This document shows positions 17,876-25,806 of a stretch of 64,000 nucleotides of DNA, piece by piece (within the stretch, counting starts at the first letter, position 1; each line of letters starts with the position of its first letter). Origin of the DNA: JACPFN01 sp964406135 (lineage in GTDB: Bacteria > Babelota > Babeliae > Babelales > Chromulinivoraceae); NCBI GenBank assembly GCA_964406135.1, contig CAYOQO010000004.1, positions 1 to 64,000 on the forward strand, in the 5' to 3' direction. The notes beneath the pieces are model-generated. The model was not told the DNA's origin, made no database searches, and was given only the letters and a program-made list of their open reading frames with translations. A program made the position numbers and the translations under genes.

Positions 17876-18507
17876 AATTTTTAACAATACTCATTTTTTC
17901 TACATCTTTGCTAGCTCATCAACCATTCACCATCATGCTTGATCCTGCAGGTGACGCTCAAGACACTGGCCGAGAAATTCAAGATAGTTTTGAACGAGGA
18001 CTCACCCTTCAATGCGTACAACAATTAAAAAAAGAAATTACAGATCATTGCAGTAACGTTCGCGTCATTCTTACACGTGCCGCAGGAGAAACTATTCAAC
18101 CGATGCACAATGCTTTATTTGCCAACAGGCTTCAAGCTGATTTGTATCTGAGAATAGGATTTTATTTTGAAGCTGATATGCCATCTCACGTTGCACTATT
18201 TTATACCTGTAATCATCCTCATGATTTTTGGCAAAAAATTAATCCTTTGCAATTTTTTCATTTTGATCAAGCGCACTTGCTCCATTTACAACTTACAAAA
18301 CAACTTGCTCATAATTTTTTAGAAATTTTGCAACAACAACGTCATTTTATAACTTTTGGTGCTTTTGCAATGCCATTTAAGCCATTTACCGGAATCCAAA
18401 TTCCTGCACTTTATATCGAAGCTGGACTGCAAAACACCACCGACTGGAAACATCTCATCAAACCTATGATTCATTTTATTCAAATTTTGACGAATGAAGT
18501 ATCATGA
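17866..18507 (+). CDS. Degenerate N-acetylmuramoyl-L-alanine amidase (Amidase_3-like), exported
   Basis: A 213-residue protein with a short signal peptide (MSLKFLTILIFSTSLLAHQ). The fold signature of zinc amidases is visible: IMLDPAGDAQDTG at 23-35 (enzymes: xxxDPGHGGxDxG), Glu43, VRVILTR at 65-71, AN...ADLYLRI and a late ALYIEAGLQN with Glu185. Both zinc-binding histidines are gone: GHGG became AGDA, and the SIHAN position reads RIGFYF. Hydrolysis is therefore unlikely, and it may be a peptidoglycan-binding pseudo-enzyme. It overlaps the next gene (ATGA), which looks like GerMN; these two domains also occur together in wall enzymes of other bacteria. Confidence 0.65.
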   Translation: MSLKFLTILIFSTSLLAHQPFTIMLDPAGDAQDTGREIQDSFERGLTLQCVQQLKKEITDHCSNVRVILTRAAGETIQPMHNALFANRLQADLYLRIGFYFEADMPSHVALFYTCNHPHDFWQKINPLQFFHFDQAHLLHLQLTKQLAHNFLEILQQQRHFITFGAFAMPFKPFTGIQIPALYIEAGLQNTTDWKHLIKPMIHFIQILTNEVS

Positions 18508-19043
18508 ACACATTAAAATTAATTATTGTAAGCATAAGCTTATTAATCTGCGGCGTGATCTTTTTTTTACATCAAGAATCTTGGATTATTTTCAGCTGGC
18601 CCATGCAAACCACCATGCAAACAAAGCACAATACCGTACAAACCAAACATACACCTTTATGGATATTCAAAAATAATGCATTAACTCAAGAAATATCTGA
18701 AATAATTATAAGCAGCGATCAGGCTCAAACCATAAAACAACTACTCAACAATTGGCTCACGACACTTGAAGAAGAAAATATTATTGATAAACAAATTACC
18801 GTACAATCAGTCATCATTTCACCTTCTGGTCAAGACGCATTCATTTGTTTTCAAGAAAATTTTTTAAATCAACAATCAAGCTGCTTTACCAAAATAATGA
18901 TTCTTGAGAGTATGCTCAAAACTTTACGCGATGCAAAATTAAATATTGCCAATGTTCGATTACTGATGCATCATCAACCAATGACAGATCCTCATTTAAA
19001 TTTTGATATTTCTTGGCCTGTTAGTGGATACCAACAAAATTAA
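18504..19043 (+). CDS. Membrane-anchored GerMN-like protein
   Basis: A 179-residue protein with an N-terminal membrane anchor (LKLIIVSISLLICGVIFFL). The C-terminal 110 residues resemble the GerMN fold: a helix that selects a domain (QTIKQLLNNWL), strand pairs around VQSVIISPSGQDAFICFQENF, a helix (MILESMLKTLRDA) and the ending VRLLMHHQPMTDPHLNFDIS, comparable with the family's VxxLVDGKPVETLxGHxDLS. GerMN proteins act at the cell wall. The match is from memory and moderate. Translation is coupled to the amidase-like gene. Confidence 0.5.
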   Translation: MNTLKLIIVSISLLICGVIFFLHQESWIIFSWPMQTTMQTKHNTVQTKHTPLWIFKNNALTQEISEIIISSDQAQTIKQLLNNWLTTLEEENIIDKQITVQSVIISPSGQDAFICFQENFLNQQSSCFTKIMILESMLKTLRDAKLNIANVRLLMHHQPMTDPHLNFDISWPVSGYQQN

Positions 19044-19110
19044 TTTCTTATTTTTCATTCTAAAAATCCTCCCCTCATCCAATTCCATCTACTCATCTTT
19101 ACGAAATTCC

Positions 19111-19212
19111 CCTCATCCCCGCGCAGGGCGGCCTTACTTCACAAAGAAAAGTTTCGTAAGGCTCATAATTTAGCCATACGAAGCAAGTGAAACGCGTAGT
19201 ATGGGGATCCAT
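19111..19212. repeat. Palindromic intergenic element, copy A
   Basis: The stretch is bounded by ATCCCC and GGGGAT and holds nested inverted repeats (GCCTTAC/GTAAGGC around a TTCACAAAGAAAAGT core; CCATA/TATGG). It is far richer in G+C than its surroundings. It resembles the other elements at 24291, 31521, 40761, 54983 and 58618 in the ATCCC...GGGAT ends and in TTCGT-AAG-type cores. Confidence 0.55.
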
Positions 19213-19299
19213 GTCTTCAGTTAAAAACTTGAACATGTTTTATTTTTTTTGCTATGGTTTCAATCATAAGTTTTGTTTATTCTTTAAAAGGAGAGAATT

Positions 19300-19515
19300 A
19301 TGTTTCATATCTTTTTACGCACACTATCCCCAGCTCAGCAAGGTTTTATTGCTCTGATTCTTGGCTTTATTTTAGTTTTTGGCGCTTTAGGAAAATTAGG
19401 ATTTTTACAAGATTTCTTAAACATTATCATGATTCTTGTAGGGCTTTATTTATTAGTTTTCGGTCTTGATAAAAGCAATATTTGGAAAAAAATAAATTTC
19501 TTAAAAAAACAATAA
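19300..19515 (+). CDS. Small two-helix membrane protein
   Basis: A 71-residue protein with two hydrophobic segments (FIALILGFILVFGALGKLGF and FLNIIMILVGLYLLVFGL) and a basic tail. A strong AAGGAGAG ribosome site lies 6 bases before the ATG, and a GC-rich terminator closes it, so it is expressed as a single gene. Family not recognised. Confidence 0.7.
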   Translation: MFHIFLRTLSPAQQGFIALILGFILVFGALGKLGFLQDFLNIIMILVGLYLLVFGLDKSNIWKKINFLKKQ

Positions 19516-19518
19516 TGC

Positions 19519-19547
19519 ATAACCGGCGAAATCGCCGGTTATTTTTA
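19519..19547 (+). terminator. Intrinsic terminator
   Basis: A stem AACCGGCGA / TCGCCGGTT with a two-base AA gap (the real loop opens at CGAAATCG) and a T-rich tail ATTTTTAT. It follows the small membrane protein gene. Confidence 0.9.
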
Positions 19548-19574
19548 TCACCCCAAACTTAAAAAAGAGACTTC

Positions 19575-20669
19575 ATGAAAAATTTAAAAAAAATAATATT
19601 GTATGCTACTTGCATTGGATTGATCTCAACTTCTTTGATCGCGCGACAAAAAAAACAGAACGCTACGCAAGATTTACTTGATGCCGTCAACAATCATCAA
19701 GCTGGAAAAATTGCTTATAAAAATATCATCAACCCAACAACTGTCGATTTAAAAAATCCAAGTGAATTAAATAATCCTCCAGCTCGTCTATCCCATGAAG
19801 AAAAAGTTGAAAAATATAAAACTGATGCAGAATTACGAGAAATTTTTCATCGTCATGCATATGGTCTTATTGATGGGCCATTACTAACATCACGACAAGC
19901 TTTAAATTTTTTTAACATGAGCGTTCAAGAGCAACAAAGTCAAATGCGAAAATGGCTCAAAGATCATAATGTTCATCAAAACAATCAACTCAAAGAAGTT
20001 ACAGAATCATATCATGCAAAAATTAAACAATTTAAAGGCAGCACGCAATATGATGTTTTAAAAAATGTTGCAAAAATTCAACGCTCTATTCAAGATCGCG
20101 ATGATCAAATTAAAAATTTAAAAAAACAACTAAACAAACATAATTTATCTGATACGAATCAACAACAAAAACAACAAGAAATTAAGCGTTTAGAATCTCA
20201 AAATAACGTTGACGACAACAGCATTCAAGAACAACTATCTTCTATCCTTAACAAACTTCAAGAACTTGATCAAGAATTTAAAGATTCTTGCGATACAGTA
20301 CTCCAAAACTATCAAGAAAAAAACCATGAAATGCTGGGCGCTGTTAATAAAATTGTCAGCTCTAAAAAGCAAAGCTTCACCTTAACAACACCAGAAAAAT
20401 ATGTATCTAAAATTGCAGATCAACCATCACGACCACAAAGTAATTCCAGAATTGATGCATCATCAAGCAATTCTAACTCTGTAATTTTGTCTGAGCCAAT
20501 CTCATCACTCATAAAAAATACAATTTTAAATACTATGATCGAACGTCATGAAAAAGAACTTCAAACCATGCAAAAAAATAATCCTGATTACAAAATTATC
20601 AAAGAAGAACTCAAACGCTTAAAACTTGCTCAACATCTACGAGATATTCAAGGCACTTCAATTAATTAA
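19575..20669 (+). CDS. Exported coiled-coil protein
   Basis: A 364-residue protein with a signal peptide (KKIILYATCIGLISTSLIA). The region at about residues 135-235 is strongly heptad-like (IQRSIQDRDDQIKNLKKQLN and following). A Ser/Asn-rich linker at about 285-310 separates it from a last helix (HEKELQTMQKN). Near residue 85 lies a short globular-looking stretch (EIFHRHAYGLIDGPLLTSRQ). It has no family I recognise. A strong terminator follows it. Confidence 0.7.
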   Translation: MKNLKKIILYATCIGLISTSLIARQKKQNATQDLLDAVNNHQAGKIAYKNIINPTTVDLKNPSELNNPPARLSHEEKVEKYKTDAELREIFHRHAYGLIDGPLLTSRQALNFFNMSVQEQQSQMRKWLKDHNVHQNNQLKEVTESYHAKIKQFKGSTQYDVLKNVAKIQRSIQDRDDQIKNLKKQLNKHNLSDTNQQQKQQEIKRLESQNNVDDNSIQEQLSSILNKLQELDQEFKDSCDTVLQNYQEKNHEMLGAVNKIVSSKKQSFTLTTPEKYVSKIADQPSRPQSNSRIDASSSNSNSVILSEPISSLIKNTILNTMIERHEKELQTMQKNNPDYKIIKEELKRLKLAQHLRDIQGTSIN

Positions 20670-20674
20670 AAAAC

Positions 20675-20706
20675 AAAAAACCCTGCTTGAATGGCAGGGT
20701 TTTTAT
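20675..20706. terminator. Bidirectional intrinsic terminator
   Basis: A stem AAAAACCCTGC / GCAGGGTTTTT around TTGAATG, with A- and T-runs on both sides. It lies between the plus-strand coiled-coil gene and the convergent minus-strand Cys-rich gene. Confidence 0.9.
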
Positions 20707-20712
20707 TTTCAA

Positions 20713-20970
20713 TTATTTCATTTTTGCGGGATTCATACACTTCAGCAACATGCTCGAATAACTCTCATTTCCCGCCTCTACAATTGCACAAGAGCAAACA
20801 TAGATTCCACAGATGCAAGCAAAAGTGCAACAATGAGAACAAATTAAAGCATCTAGGCGCACTGGTTTTTCTCGATTAACAGACTCTAGTTGTTTATGGT
20901 TTCGATAACTACCCCACATCATTCCATTTGAAAAAATCAGCAAACTTAGCAACAAAGATTTTTTAATCAT
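20713..20970 (-). CDS. Small Cys-rich exported peptide
   Basis: An 85-residue protein with a signal peptide (MIKKSLLLSLLIFSNGMMWG). The mature part has clustered cysteines (CSHCCTFACICGIYVCSC), enough for metal binding or disulfides. It starts 7 bases after the leuS stop, with TAGGAA 5-6 bases before the ATG, so it is probably made from the leuS transcript. It recalls the Cys-rich exported peptides at 41865 and 42156. Function unknown. Confidence 0.6.
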   Translation of the reverse strand: MIKKSLLLSLLIFSNGMMWGSYRNHKQLESVNREKPVRLDALICSHCCTFACICGIYVCSCAIVEAGNESYSSMLLKCMNPAKMK

Positions 20971-20977
20971 AAAATTC

Positions 20978-23440
20978 CTAATCTTTGATCACAAAACTTA
21001 TCATACGATCTTGAACAAACACAACTTTAACAATTACTTTACCTTCAATCCATTTTGCAACTATTTCACGTGCAAATTGTTCAATTTTTTCTCGTACTTC
21101 ATTTTTTATGGCAGGCAAAGTACCACGTAATTTTCCATTGATCTGAATTGCATAAACCACTTGATCATCTTGAGTCATTGCAAGATCAAATGTTGGCCAA
21201 TGGCACTGTGTTAAATCTTTATTTAAAATGTTTTGCAACATTTCACAAGCACCATGCGGTGCAAAAACTGAATACAAAACTAAAACTGTTTCAAGCGACT
21301 GCGCATCAAGTTGCATATTTCCAGCCATCGCATCATTGATCCATTGCATAAAAGCTGAAAGTGCTGTGTTCGGTTTAAACACTGCCAAACGCTCAGTAAT
21401 TTCTTGAATCAATTTATGCAACCGTTTTGTTACTGCTAAATCTTGTGTTTGACCTGACGCAAGCAATGTTTCAGGCTTAGTTAAAAATGTGATCAAGCGT
21501 TGTGAAAAACGTTTAATTCCTTCAATTCCTGAATCTTGCCATTCACAGTCAAGCTCTGGAGGCCCCATAAATAACATGTACATGCGCAAAACATCTGAAC
21601 CATACATCTGCACAATCTCATCCGGGTTGACAACGTTACCCTTTGATTTTGACATCTTTTCAACAGCTCCTGAAAGTTTTGAAAGTTTGCAAACCATTCC
21701 TTGATTAAAAAGATGCGTAAATGGTTCATCAAATGGTAAATATCCAGCATCATGCAAAAAATGAACATAAAATCGAGAATAGAGCAAATGCAAAATCGCA
21801 TGCTCAACACCACCCACGTACAAATCAACCGGCAACCAATATGCAATATCTTTTGGATCAAATGGTGCGGTATTCAAATCTGGATTTGGATACCGTAAGA
21901 AATACCAACATGAACCTGCCCATTGTGGCATCGTGTTTGTTTCTCGTTTTGCTGCGCCATTGCACTTTGGACACGTCGTGTTCACCCAACTGTCAATTGC
22001 TGCAAGTGGAGATTCTCCTGTTCCTGTTGGTTCATATTTTTGCACATCGGGCAAAAGCACGGGCAACTGATCTTCAGGCACCGGCACTACGCCACATTTT
22101 TGGCAATGAATCAACGGAATCGGTTCACCCCAGTACCGTTGACGAGAAAAAACCCAATCTCGAAGTTTGTAACTTACTTTTTCTTGAGCTAAATTTTTTG
22201 AAACTAAATATTTGACCAGATCTTGACGAATATCGCCACAACGTTTTCCTGCAAACGCTGCAGGCATGGTCAAAATTCCATTCACCATATCAGTGTAACA
22301 GATTTCTTGGTTTGCAACCTGATCACGAAATTTTGCATCTTCAGGTTTAAATACTGGTGGCAACATGCCAATTTTTAAAGGAATTTTATATTTTTTTGCA
22401 AACGCAAAATCACGAGGATCATGTGCAGAACATTTTATAATTCCTGTGCCGTAATCAGCTAAAGCAAAATTTGCAACCCAGATTGGAAGATCTCCATTGC
22501 CAAGCGGATCAACAATGTATCGTCCGGTAAAAATTCCTTCAACTTCACCATCGGCATAATTTTTTTCTAAACGCTTCGCAATAATTTCTTGGCATTTTTT
22601 TTCAATCTCTGCGCGATTAGGCACACCATTCAAAAGCTTTGGTAGCATTTCATGATCTGGTGCAATCACCACAAAAGTATCACCATAACATGCTTCAAAA
22701 TGTGCCGAAAAAGTTTGGATATCAAAATTTAAATCTTTAACTGGTGATGTAAAAATTAAACCAGAACTTTTTCCAATCCAATTTTTTTGCATCAATTTAA
22801 CTTTTTCTGGCCATTCAAGTTTATCTAAGTTGTTCAGAAGTGATTCTGCATAGTTGGTAATTTTTAAAACCCATTGACGCACTTTTCGTGGCTCGACTTT
22901 TGAACCGCAACGTTCACAGCCACCATTGACCACTTCTTCATTTGCCAAACCAGTCAAGCATGAAGGACACCAATTAATCGGCATCATCGATTCGTACGCA
23001 AGGCCATGCTCAAACATTTTCAAAAATATCCACTGCGTCCATTTGTAGTAATTTGGATCAGTCGTGTTAACTTCTTTAGTCCAATCATAAATTGCACCAA
23101 TTTCTTGGAGTTGTTTTTTAAATGTGGCAATATTTCGATCCGTTGCAATTTTTGGATGAGAACCTTCTTTGATTGCTGCATTTTCTGCCGGAAGCCCAAA
23201 AGCATCCCAACCCATAGGGTGCAGCACATTGTAGCCTTGCAGCACTTTCATGCGAGCATAAATATCTGAAAGAACATAACCGCGCCAGTGACCAACATGC
23301 AATCCTGACCCTGAAGGATACGGAAACATATCAAGGCAATAATATTTTTTGCCTTTATTTTTTGGATCAACAACTCCGTAAGGATTTTTGTTCCAATGCT
23401 GCTGCCATTTTTTTTCAACATCTTTAAAATTATACGACAT
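20978..23440 (-). CDS. leuS: Leucyl-tRNA synthetase
   Basis: A class I synthetase charging tRNA-Leu. The 820 residues include the HIGH motif as HVGH (48-51) in YPSGSGLHVGHWRGY, and KMSKS in VEKMSKSKGN. The editing domain is of a divergent type: the threonine-rich TTRPDT is replaced by SAHFEACYGDT, while the AHDPRDF Asp is kept. I recall similar CP1 domains in synthetases of candidate-phylum bacteria. A CxxC zinc pair (CPSC / CERC) lies in the first zinc knuckle and a second (CQKC / CPKC) later. Compare the separate editing-like protein at 14466, which has the more usual motif form. Confidence 0.97.
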   Translation of the reverse strand: MSYNFKDVEKKWQQHWNKNPYGVVDPKNKGKKYYCLDMFPYPSGSGLHVGHWRGYVLSDIYARMKVLQGYNVLHPMGWDAFGLPAENAAIKEGSHPKIATDRNIATFKKQLQEIGAIYDWTKEVNTTDPNYYKWTQWIFLKMFEHGLAYESMMPINWCPSCLTGLANEEVVNGGCERCGSKVEPRKVRQWVLKITNYAESLLNNLDKLEWPEKVKLMQKNWIGKSSGLIFTSPVKDLNFDIQTFSAHFEACYGDTFVVIAPDHEMLPKLLNGVPNRAEIEKKCQEIIAKRLEKNYADGEVEGIFTGRYIVDPLGNGDLPIWVANFALADYGTGIIKCSAHDPRDFAFAKKYKIPLKIGMLPPVFKPEDAKFRDQVANQEICYTDMVNGILTMPAAFAGKRCGDIRQDLVKYLVSKNLAQEKVSYKLRDWVFSRQRYWGEPIPLIHCQKCGVVPVPEDQLPVLLPDVQKYEPTGTGESPLAAIDSWVNTTCPKCNGAAKRETNTMPQWAGSCWYFLRYPNPDLNTAPFDPKDIAYWLPVDLYVGGVEHAILHLLYSRFYVHFLHDAGYLPFDEPFTHLFNQGMVCKLSKLSGAVEKMSKSKGNVVNPDEIVQMYGSDVLRMYMLFMGPPELDCEWQDSGIEGIKRFSQRLITFLTKPETLLASGQTQDLAVTKRLHKLIQEITERLAVFKPNTALSAFMQWINDAMAGNMQLDAQSLETVLVLYSVFAPHGACEMLQNILNKDLTQCHWPTFDLAMTQDDQVVYAIQINGKLRGTLPAIKNEVREKIEQFAREIVAKWIEGKVIVKVVFVQDRMISFVIKD

Positions 23441-23546
23441 GTCAGACCTTTGCGGTTCTTATAAGGATTTTTGAAACATTTTAAGTATACATCAACTTTT
23501 TTAAAATGAGAAAATGATTGATTTTTTTTTTGTTATTTTTTAAGGT

Positions 23547-24257
23547 ATGACAGTCTTTCAAAGCGATGGAAAAAAAAGAGCAGTAATGTGCGTGAACTCT
23601 CATGACATTTTACCAGGATATCCCATGCAAAATCCCCAACAACAATCCAATCAACCTCAACACAAAAATTACGACGAAGAAATTTTAGTTGTTCGTCGCA
23701 ACATATTATTTCAACATGACTTTGCTTGGCATGGCATCAATTCAGATATTTCAAAATTTATGCCTGCAATCACAACACAAGGTTGCTTTATGCCTCGAGC
23801 ACATGCAGAAACCAACGAAGCTTTCAAACAAATAATTCCTTATATGATTTTTATGTTTGAAAAAAAAATATTTGTCATGCAACGCAAAAGCAACGCCTCA
23901 GAGCAACGTCTTGCAAGTAAATTTTCTCTGGGCATTGGTGGCCATATTCGCCAAGAAGATATTTCAAACAACAATATTATTGATTGGGCAACTCGAGAAT
24001 TTGAAGAAGAAGTTACCTACCATGGTGCAAAACGATTTGAAACTATCGGAATTTTAAATGATGATTCAAATGCAGTAGGACAAGTACATCTTGGATTAAT
24101 TCTTTTAATTCATGCAGATTCTGATCAAATTTCAATTAACGATGAACACAAAAGTGGTGTACTTTTAACACGTGATGAATGCATTGCGCTCATGCCACAA
24201 ATGGAAAGTTGGAGTCAGATCTGTTTTCAGTTTTTACTTGATCAAAATATTTTGTAA
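23547..24257 (+). CDS. Nudix hydrolase-family protein
   Basis: A 236-residue protein with a Nudix box near residues 132-160: GIGGHIRQED, then WATREFEEEVTY with the REFEEE metal-binding core. Nudix enzymes split nucleoside diphosphates linked to another group X; the substrate cannot be told. The region before the box (IIPYMIFMFEKKIFVMQRK) fits the first strands of the fold. The start is uncertain: ATG 23547 has AAGG only one base before it, while ATG 23625 has AGGA at a good distance and would remove 26 residues. A strong terminator lies downstream, after a palindromic element. Confidence 0.85.
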   Translation: MTVFQSDGKKRAVMCVNSHDILPGYPMQNPQQQSNQPQHKNYDEEILVVRRNILFQHDFAWHGINSDISKFMPAITTQGCFMPRAHAETNEAFKQIIPYMIFMFEKKIFVMQRKSNASEQRLASKFSLGIGGHIRQEDISNNNIIDWATREFEEEVTYHGAKRFETIGILNDDSNAVGQVHLGLILLIHADSDQISINDEHKSGVLLTRDECIALMPQMESWSQICFQFLLDQNIL

Positions 24258-24290
24258 ATTTTTACAAGATTAACAAGTTTTTATTCTTCT

Positions 24291-24320
24291 CGTCATTCCG
24301 GCCACCGAGCCGGAATCCAG
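24291..24320. repeat. Palindromic intergenic element, copy B
   Basis: A perfect 8-base inverted repeat ATTCCGGC / GCCGGAAT (24295-24302 and 24309-24316) in the frame GTCATTCCGGC...GCCGGAATCCAG. This is the shape of common dispersed repeats that end in GTCAT and ATCCAG. No T-run follows, so it is not simply a terminator; the true terminator lies 40 bases on. Confidence 0.6.
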
Positions 24321-24361
24321 GCAACGAATAATTTTTTACTAATTATCTGTGGCAGCAAAAT

Positions 24362-24392
24362 AAAATGGGCCCTGGTTTCAGGGCCCATTTTT
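24362..24392. terminator. Bidirectional intrinsic terminator
   Basis: A 13-base stem AAAATGGGCCCTG / CAGGGCCCATTTT with loop GTTT. It serves the Nudix gene and the convergent gene at 24408. Confidence 0.92.
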
Positions 24393-24407
24393 ATAACGTA
24401 AAATTTG

Positions 24408-24686
24408 TTATTTGCAACATGAATCTTTACGACGATGCATCAATTTGAAAACAATCCATAAAACTAAAACTACAACAAGCCCAAGAACAATCATTTTATG
24501 CAATGATGACATTGAATACCAATACAACATTAATTTTGTCTTCCAGCTTAAATTTGAAATCATTTCATTTGCTGCAGAAGTAACACCTTCCATAGCATCT
24601 GCAATTTGCTCACCAACTGATTCCATTTCTTCTTCTGCTCGCGCTAAAAATGAAATTGATGATAATGCTATCAATAATTTTTTCAT
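24408..24686 (-). CDS. Small exported protein with C-terminal membrane helix
   Basis: A 92-residue protein. The ATG at 24686 has AAGGTGAG at good distance and gives a clean signal peptide (MKKLLIALSSISFLARAEEE). A short acidic region follows, then a membrane helix (MIVLGLVVVLVLWIVFKLM) and a basic tail with two Cys. The mature protein would be anchored with its acidic part outside. Not recognised. Confidence 0.7.
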   Translation of the reverse strand: MKKLLIALSSISFLARAEEEMESVGEQIADAMEGVTSAANEMISNLSWKTKLMLYWYSMSSLHKMIVLGLVVVLVLWIVFKLMHRRKDSCCK

Positions 24687-24768
24687 AAACTCACCTTTCA
24701 AACATGAAAAATATATACTACGCCTATTCTATTCATGAAATATACGTTCTGTCAAAACTAGAGATCGA

Positions 24769-25320
24769 TTATTCCATAAATTTTATGTTATCATAGGCAA
24801 CAAGTCGATAATCACCTTTTTGACCAATGCGAACACCAAGAGTTCCCATACTGCCTTTTTTAATTTGATAGCGAATGTGCGTTTTATTCTGTTCTGAAAC
24901 ATTTGGTTGGCCTAGCCACATTGAAATTACAAATGGACCTTCAAATCCATCATCAGCCTGTCCACTTGCAATCCCACCATCTTGAATAAACACAGGAAGA
25001 TATGAACCTTTTACACATTTGATAGCTAAAATATTTCGAGTTGCAAGCCCGATCTCTTTTCCTGGGATACATTGAAATGTGGTTTTTGGAAAAATAAAAG
25101 CACTTAAATTATCAAATCCATAAAAAATTTGAAATTCCATAGCTTCAGTTTCATTTTCAACAGCAATTAATTGAATTTTGAATGTTTCATCGGGCATATA
25201 ACCTGAAGTTAAAAGTTGTGATTGTTTTGCTTGAATATCAAACACACAACCGACAAAGCAAATTAAAAAAAATATCAGAATTGAAATAATTAATCTTGGT
25301 GTAATTAATTTTTTTTTCAT
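24769..25320 (-). CDS. Membrane-anchored or lipoprotein-like exported protein
   Basis: A 183-residue protein opening with basic residues and a hydrophobic helix (LIISILIFFLICFVGCVFDI). The FVGC run could be a weak lipobox, but the residue at -3 is not typical, so a simple anchor is as likely. The rest is strand-rich with Gly- and aromatic-rich turns (FEGPFVISMWLGQP, GTLGVRIGQKGDYRLVAYD). No family recognised. Confidence 0.65.
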   Translation of the reverse strand: MKKKLITPRLIISILIFFLICFVGCVFDIQAKQSQLLTSGYMPDETFKIQLIAVENETEAMEFQIFYGFDNLSAFIFPKTTFQCIPGKEIGLATRNILAIKCVKGSYLPVFIQDGGIASGQADDGFEGPFVISMWLGQPNVSEQNKTHIRYQIKKGSMGTLGVRIGQKGDYRLVAYDNIKFME

Positions 25321-25401
25321 AAAAAATCCCCCTTTGAAATCATGTTTACCCTTGCAAACACCCTAACAAAGAGGAATAACTTTTTTCAATTAAATCAAAT
25401 C

Positions 25402-25563
25402 TTATCGACTTTTTTTTCGACGTGTCCACAACTCTTGTAATCGATTTTTTACTCGAGAAATAGTATCTTTCATTTTTTTGACCGCTCGAGATGTTGGACA
25501 GTAACGACAGCTTTGGTCTTGATTTCTTTGTTTAATAAACCCACATTGTCGACAATCGCTCAT
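25402..25563 (-). CDS. 53-residue zinc-ribbon protein
   Basis: A small gene with a perfect GGAGGT ribosome site 5 bases before the ATG at 25563. The product has CRQC (4-7) and CRYC (19-22), two CxxC pairs 11 residues apart, followed by a basic helical tail (KKMKDTISRVKNRL, WTRRKKSR). This fits a rubredoxin-like zinc ribbon with a nucleic-acid-binding tail. Family unknown. Confidence 0.7.
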   Translation of the reverse strand: MSDCRQCGFIKQRNQDQSCRYCPTSRAVKKMKDTISRVKNRLQELWTRRKKSR

Positions 25564-25647
25564 AAATTACCTCCGTTTTAATGATCAGTTCGATATAAAC
25601 AGGGTATCAAAATTAATCCTGTAAAATCAAGGGTTTAAGCCCTCTTT

Positions 25648-25770
25648 TTACTGCGCAAACGTCTTGATTAAGCGTGATCCACTGCGCCTTGCAAGTTTTG
25701 TGCAATATCCTGGAAAACTGCGCAAACAATGAAAGACATGAGCAACAGATTTACATTTAATGCAAACAAT
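25648..25770 (-). CDS. Possible 40-residue zinc-binding frame with ATT start, or decayed gene
   Basis: An open frame between two stops contains CIKC and two later Cys (H-C at 15, C at 23), then a basic tail ending KTFAQ. It has no ATG, GTG or TTG start; the first codon after the upstream stop is ATT. The spacing pattern is like that of the zinc-ribbon gene just downstream. Either it uses a rare start, or its start has been lost. A small GGGTTTAAGCCC hairpin follows. Confidence 0.3.
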   Translation of the reverse strand: MVCIKCKSVAHVFHCLRSFPGYCTKLARRSGSRLIKTFAQ

Positions 25771-25806
25771 TCAATTCCAGCTCTATGCGAAATTTGATCA
25801 AAAAAA

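Noticed and set aside
21721..22215. Long plus-strand open frame of 164 codons opposite leuS
   Set aside because: It lies wholly inside leuS on the other strand, has no domain, and its composition is that expected from the reverse of a real coding region.
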